Translations under genes and position numbers: made by a program | Assembly: GCF_004122095.1 (NCBI RefSeq) | Contig: NZ_SAWZ01000003.1 | Coordinates: 1 to 64,000 of the forward strand | Origin: Pseudoxanthomonas composti | GTDB taxonomy: Bacteria > Pseudomonadota > Gammaproteobacteria > Xanthomonadales > Xanthomonadaceae | DNA: 64,000 nucleotides | Direction: 5' to 3' | Notes under the pieces: generated by a model | What the model was told of the DNA's origin: nothing | The model's input: only the letters and a program-made list of their open reading frames with translations | Database searches by the model: none | Shown: positions 62,778-64,000 of the stretch, piece after piece | How the letters are laid out: each line of letters opens with the position of its first letter | Numbering within the stretch: the stretch's first letter is position 1

Positions 62778-62789
62778 GGGGGGGGGGGG
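62778..62789 (+). repeat. Homopolymer of 12 G
   Basis: Twelve consecutive G residues in the non-coding gap 258 bp before mnmG. Confidence 0.95.
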
Positions 62790-62844
62790 CGCGGCCACGC
62801 ACCGTTCGCAGTGCGACCGGCGTGGCCCATCGCGCATAAAAGTT

Positions 62845-62874
62845 GGGGCCGGCAGTCCCCCGACTACCGGCCCC
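62845..62874. other. GC-rich hairpin upstream of mnmG
   Basis: GGGGCCGG pairs with CCGGCCCC, and an inner AGT/ACT pair continues the stem past one mismatch. No T-tract. Role unknown; it lies 172 bp upstream of mnmG. Confidence 0.5.
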
Positions 62875-63046
62875 GGGCGTCCCCGACGTGCGCAGCGGCT
62901 GGCCCCTGTTCCAATTCCAGCCTAGGCGCCCCTGATGTCGCGTGCCACTTCGGGTGCCATTGGGGAATCGCAGAATCCGTGCCAACTGCAACCGCCCGCC
63001 TGGGCGCACGCGGTCGGTGTGCGCAAAGCATGAGAAAATCCACGCC

Positions 63047-64000
63047 ATGAACGCCTCCTCCCTGTTCCAAGACGACCAGCGCTACGAGGTCATCGTGATC
63101 GGCGGCGGCCACGCCGGCACCGAGGCGGCGCTGGCGTCGGCCCGCGCCGGGGCGCGCACGCTGCTGCTGACCCACAACATCGAGACCGTGGGCGCGATGA
63201 GCTGCAACCCCGCCATCGGCGGTATCGGCAAGGGCCACCTGGTCAAGGAGATCGACGCCCTGGGCGGGGCCATGGGCCGCGCGGCGGACCTGGCCGGCAT
63301 CCAGTGGCGCACCCTCAACGCCTCCAAGGGCCCGGCCGTGCGCGCCACGCGCTGCCAGGCCGACCGCAACCTCTACCGCATGGCGATCCGCCGCATGGTC
63401 GAGGCCCAGCCCGGGCTGACCGTGTTCCAGGCGGCGGTGGACGATCTGGTGATCGAACATGACGTGGTGCGCGGAGTTGTGACGCAGACCGGCCTGCGCT
63501 TCGATGCGGGCGCCATTGTTTTGACGGCGGGCACCTTCCTGGCCGGCAAGATCCATATCGGCCAGACCCAGTACGCCGCCGGGCGCATGGGCGACCCGCC
63601 AGCCAGCACCCTGGCCGCGCGCCTGCGCGAGCGCCCCTTCGGCATCGACCGCCTCAAGACCGGCACCCCCCCGCGCATCGACGGCCGCTCGCTGGACTAT
63701 GCAGCGATGGAGGAGCAGCCGGGCGATACGCCGATGCCGGTGATGTCCTTCCTGGGGCAGGTCGCCGACCACCCGCGCCAGGTCAGCTGCTGGATCACCC
63801 ACACCACCGAGCACACGCACGAGATCATCCGCGCCGCCCTGCATCGCTCGCCGCTGTACAGCGGCCAGATCGAGGGCATCGGCCCGCGCTACTGCCCTTC
63901 GATCGAGGACAAGGTGGTGCGCTTTGCCGAGAAGGCCAGCCACCAGATCTTCGTCGAGCCCGAGGGCCTGGACGTGGCGGAGATCTACCCTAACGGCATC
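63047..64000 (+). CDS. mnmG: tRNA uridine-5-carboxymethylaminomethyl modification enzyme MnmG (5' part)
   Basis: The first 318 codons, open at the window end. It is the FAD subunit that, with MnmE, installs cmnm5 at U34 of tRNAs. The FAD motif [20 protein letters not shown] is followed by the family blocks [64 protein letters not shown] and [13 protein letters not shown]. Start is ATG 63047 ([16 protein letters not shown]). Full length should be near 630 residues. No upstream mnmE is in view. Confidence 0.97.
   Translation, partial: MNASSLFQDDQRYEVIVIGGGHAGTEAALASARAGARTLLLTHNIETVGAMSCNPAIGGIGKGHLVKEIDALGGAMGRAADLAGIQWRTLNASKGPAVRATRCQADRNLYRMAIRRMVEAQPGLTVFQAAVDDLVIEHDVVRGVVTQTGLRFDAGAIVLTAGTFLAGKIHIGQTQYAAGRMGDPPASTLAARLRERPFGIDRLKTGTPPRIDGRSLDYAAMEEQPGDTPMPVMSFLGQVADHPRQVSCWITHTTEHTHEIIRAALHRSPLYSGQIEGIGPRYCPSIEDKVVRFAEKASHQIFVEPEGLDVAEIYPNGI

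Overview
The window comes from a high-GC gammaproteobacterium of the Xanthomonadaceae (Xanthomonas, Stenotrophomonas, Pseudoxanthomonas or Lysobacter type; the genus cannot be fixed from this piece). The grounds are the two large TonB-dependent receptors of the Xanthomonas/Caulobacter type, REP palindromes headed by GTAG, the pectin catabolic gene set, and core genes such as ubiA, bioF, bioC, kdsA and mnmG.

Layout. Positions 255-3776 hold proline catabolism: a two-enzyme PutA divergent from an Lrp/AsnC regulator, with a perfect palindrome between them. Positions 3.8-6.1 kb hold REP arrays around two small lipoprotein genes, one of them frame-shifted. Positions 6.1-30.8 kb are a pectin, probably rhamnogalacturonan-I, utilisation locus: KDG kinase, TonB receptor, a 1288-residue secreted LamG protein of unknown catalytic type, a translationally coupled operon of three esterases and an exported mutarotase, an MhpD-like hydratase with a TRAP transporter, a GH43 enzyme, a LacI regulator, KduI, KduD, a sugar porter and a metalloprotease-like protein. 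Copies of a 14-16 bp LacI-type operator (TGACACCGGTTTACCA type) lie in front of kdgK, the receptor, the esterase/TRAP divergon, lacI and kduI, which ties the locus into one regulon.

Positions 31-34.3 kb hold an IclR regulator fused to an SMP-30-like propeller, small proteins and an orphan OmpR-type response regulator. Positions 34.3-46.3 kb are a second sugar locus: GH43, IclR regulator, hexuronate/galactonate-type MFS transporter, enolase-superfamily sugar-acid dehydratase, DHDPS-like aldolase, second TonB receptor, SDR dehydrogenase, DgoK, and a DgoA aldolase fused to an SMP-30 lactonase. Together these spell out an oxidative De Ley-Doudoroff route (galactose to lactone to galactonate to KDGal to KDPGal to pyruvate plus glyceraldehyde-3-phosphate). 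A 15 bp palindrome (TTGCTAAAATAGCAA type) recurs at three promoter regions here and is the likely IclR operator. The two loci plausibly deal with the uronic acid backbone and the arabinose/galactose side chains of the same polymer.

Positions 46.4-53.1 kb hold tRNA-Arg(CCG), kdsA and a four-gene surface polysaccharide cluster (two flippases, GT2, GT4), all on the minus strand. From 53.6 kb to the end the content is mostly housekeeping: ubiA, a short-chain fatty acid transporter, comF, bioF, bioC, a SnoaL-fold protein, a DUF218 protein, a threonine dehydratase-like enzyme, a Gly/Tyr/Pro-rich lipoprotein and the 5' part of mnmG. Two convergent gene junctions here carry the same 17-mer inverted repeat.
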